The position numbers and the translations under genes are program-made. Positions 63,091-64,000 of a stretch of 64,000 nucleotides of DNA are shown here, piece by piece. This DNA is from Mucilaginibacter sp. UR6-11 (GTDB lineage Bacteria > Bacteroidota > Bacteroidia > Sphingobacteriales > Sphingobacteriaceae): the NCBI RefSeq assembly GCF_020880695.1, contig NZ_JAJIWO010000004.1, positions 124,001 through 188,000 on the forward strand. Direction: 5' to 3'. How positions within the stretch are numbered: the first letter of the stretch is position 1; each line of letters starts with the position of its first letter. The notes under the pieces were generated by a model that did not search any database, was not told the DNA's origin, and worked only from the letters and a program-made list of their open reading frames with translations.

Positions 63091-64000
63091 TCAATTAACC
63101 AGCGGCAAATCAAAATAAAACGTTGACCCTTTGCCCAGTTCGCTTTCCACACTTATTTTACCATGATGATTATTGATGATCTCCTGCGAGATATATAGCC
63201 CCATGCCTAATCCGCTTGACATAAACTTCTTGTCCTCCACCCGGTAAAATCTTTCAAAGATCCGTCCCCTTTGTTCGGCTGATAAACCGATACCCCGATC
63301 TGTAACAGAAACCCTTACCTGACCATCATACCTGACAGCCGTAATGGTAACGTTGTTATTTGACGGAGAATATTTTACCGCATTGTTAATCAGGTTCATT
63401 ACCACCTGATCCAGCCGCTCTTCATTCCCGTTAACTATGAGACCATCAACTGCATTATTTTCAAAATTATAATTAGGGTACACGTGCCGGGCATTTTCTG
63501 TACATAACTTTAAAAGTTGGGTCAGATCAACCGGGCGTAATCCATACTCCAACCGGCCGGCCTGGATCTTGCTAACATCAAGCAGATCATTCACCAGCCG
63601 TTGCAGCTTGTTTAATGAGCTTATGGCCTTATCAATGTATTGCCTCACTGTTTCAGGCAAGCTCTCTTTTTTATGGCTGACAAGCTGAAGATAGCCTTTC
63701 AGGCTAGTTAAGGGTGTTTTAAGCTCGTGACTGGCAATACCTATAAACTCATCCTTTTTCTCCATTTCACGTTTCTGATCCTCAATATCCGTGGCCGTCC
63801 CTACCCAAAAAAGAATTTTCCCCGTTTCATCCCGTAAAGGTATGGCCCGGTTTAAATGCCACCTGTAAGTGCCGTCGGCACCTTTATAGCGGTTCTCCAC
63901 TTCAAATACATCACCGCTTTTTAAAGTGGCATGAAAACGCTCCATCGTTAGCGGGTAATCATCCGGATGGATCACCTGCTCACGGCTATAGCCCTCTTCG
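63091..64000 (-). CDS. PAS-domain histidine kinase, C-terminal part (cut by window edge)
   Basis: The frame is open to the last base of the window (in-frame residues EEGYSREQ precede the visible IHPDDYP), so the gene continues beyond 64000. Visible order: PAS_3 domain (IHPDDYPLT to WVGTATDIED), HisKA with FIGIASHELKTPLTSLK, and HATPase_c (NNAVKYSPS, DRGIGLSAEQ, SGLGMGLYIS). PAS and kinase parts resemble the kinase at 15930-17483. No signal about partners. Confidence 0.94.
   Translation of the reverse strand, partial: EEGYSREQVIHPDDYPLTMERFHATLKSGDVFEVENRYKGADGTYRWHLNRAIPLRDETGKILFWVGTATDIEDQKREMEKKDEFIGIASHELKTPLTSLKGYLQLVSHKKESLPETVRQYIDKAISSLNKLQRLVNDLLDVSKIQAGRLEYGLRPVDLTQLLKLCTENARHVYPNYNFENNAVDGLIVNGNEERLDQVVMNLINNAVKYSPSNNNVTITAVRYDGQVRVSVTDRGIGLSAEQRGRIFERFYRVEDKKFMSSGLGMGLYISQEIINNHHGKISVESELGKGSTFYFDLPLVN

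Noticed and set aside
1..64000. Prophage, IS element, tRNA or rRNA genes
   Set aside because: No transposase, integrase, phage structural gene, cloverleaf or rRNA-like sequence was seen by reading.

Overview
The window looks like chromosomal DNA of a Bacteroidota bacterium of the Sphingobacteriaceae type (Mucilaginibacter- or Pedobacter-like). The evidence is gene content: DUF2851, DUF2723/GT117, FtsK-LolA, TonB/MORN proteins, and the M20 deacetylase next to argH used in Bacteroidota arginine synthesis. Shine-Dalgarno sites are mostly weak, and TTG-N16-TATATTTG promoters of the Bacteroidota type occur. I see no rRNA, tRNA, CRISPR array, IS element or prophage. Both edges cut a gene: an alpha-2-macroglobulin on the left and a PAS histidine kinase on the right.

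Layout. 1-4.6 kb: alpha-2-macroglobulin and PBP1C pair (periplasmic defence and cell-wall repair). 4.7-11 kb: small unknown protein, then a TolC / RND pump / lipoprotein adaptor operon closed by a hairpin. 11-15.3 kb (minus): a tight stressosome operon, RsbR-RsbS-RsbT-(RsbT-like+PP2C fusion)-histidine kinase-receiver. 15.5-22.1 kb: an lmo0937-type microprotein, a PAS kinase with a 21-residue coiled-coil repeat, a small unknown, and a CheB-CheR-PAS-kinase fusion. 22.3-25.2 kb: a Gly-rich DUF6515 protein and two SDR oxidoreductases. 25.2-28.9 kb: a repeat-rich gap, then (minus) a BamA-like barrel, membrane kinase, group III truncated haemoglobin and UBP-type zinc finger.

29.1-30.7 kb: an Anbu proteasome-like peptidase with a transglutaminase-like protein. 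30.7-35.6 kb: an octamer inverted-repeat array, a 1312-residue Pls/PosA-like peptide synthetase (A-PCP-3x[2 TM+beta-helix]) and, divergently, an Sfp-type phosphopantetheinyl transferase. This is a plausible homo-poly(amino acid) locus. 35.6-45.8 kb: TonB/MORN protein, Fpg/Nei glycosylase with a NEIL2-like zinc finger, CocE-family hydrolase, secreted unknown, ankyrin protein, FtsK, LolA, MBL hydrolase and a lipoprotein. 46-54.7 kb: DUF72, M20 deacetylase and ArgH, YwbE, DUF1345, MFS transporter, DUF2851, PspC and the CbpA/CbpM chaperone pair. 54.8-64 kb: secreted EEP phosphatase, an inverted pair of paralogous small secreted proteins that share upstream element, signal-peptide DNA and terminator, a metallophosphoesterase, YjbR, enoyl-CoA hydratase, GT117 glycosyltransferase and the truncated kinase.

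The most notable items are the stressosome with three RsbT-like domains (one apparently dead and fused to a kinase), the Pls-like synthetase with its own PPTase, the reduced Anbu pair, and the duplicated small-protein unit. All function calls rest on reading motifs by eye; no database search was run.
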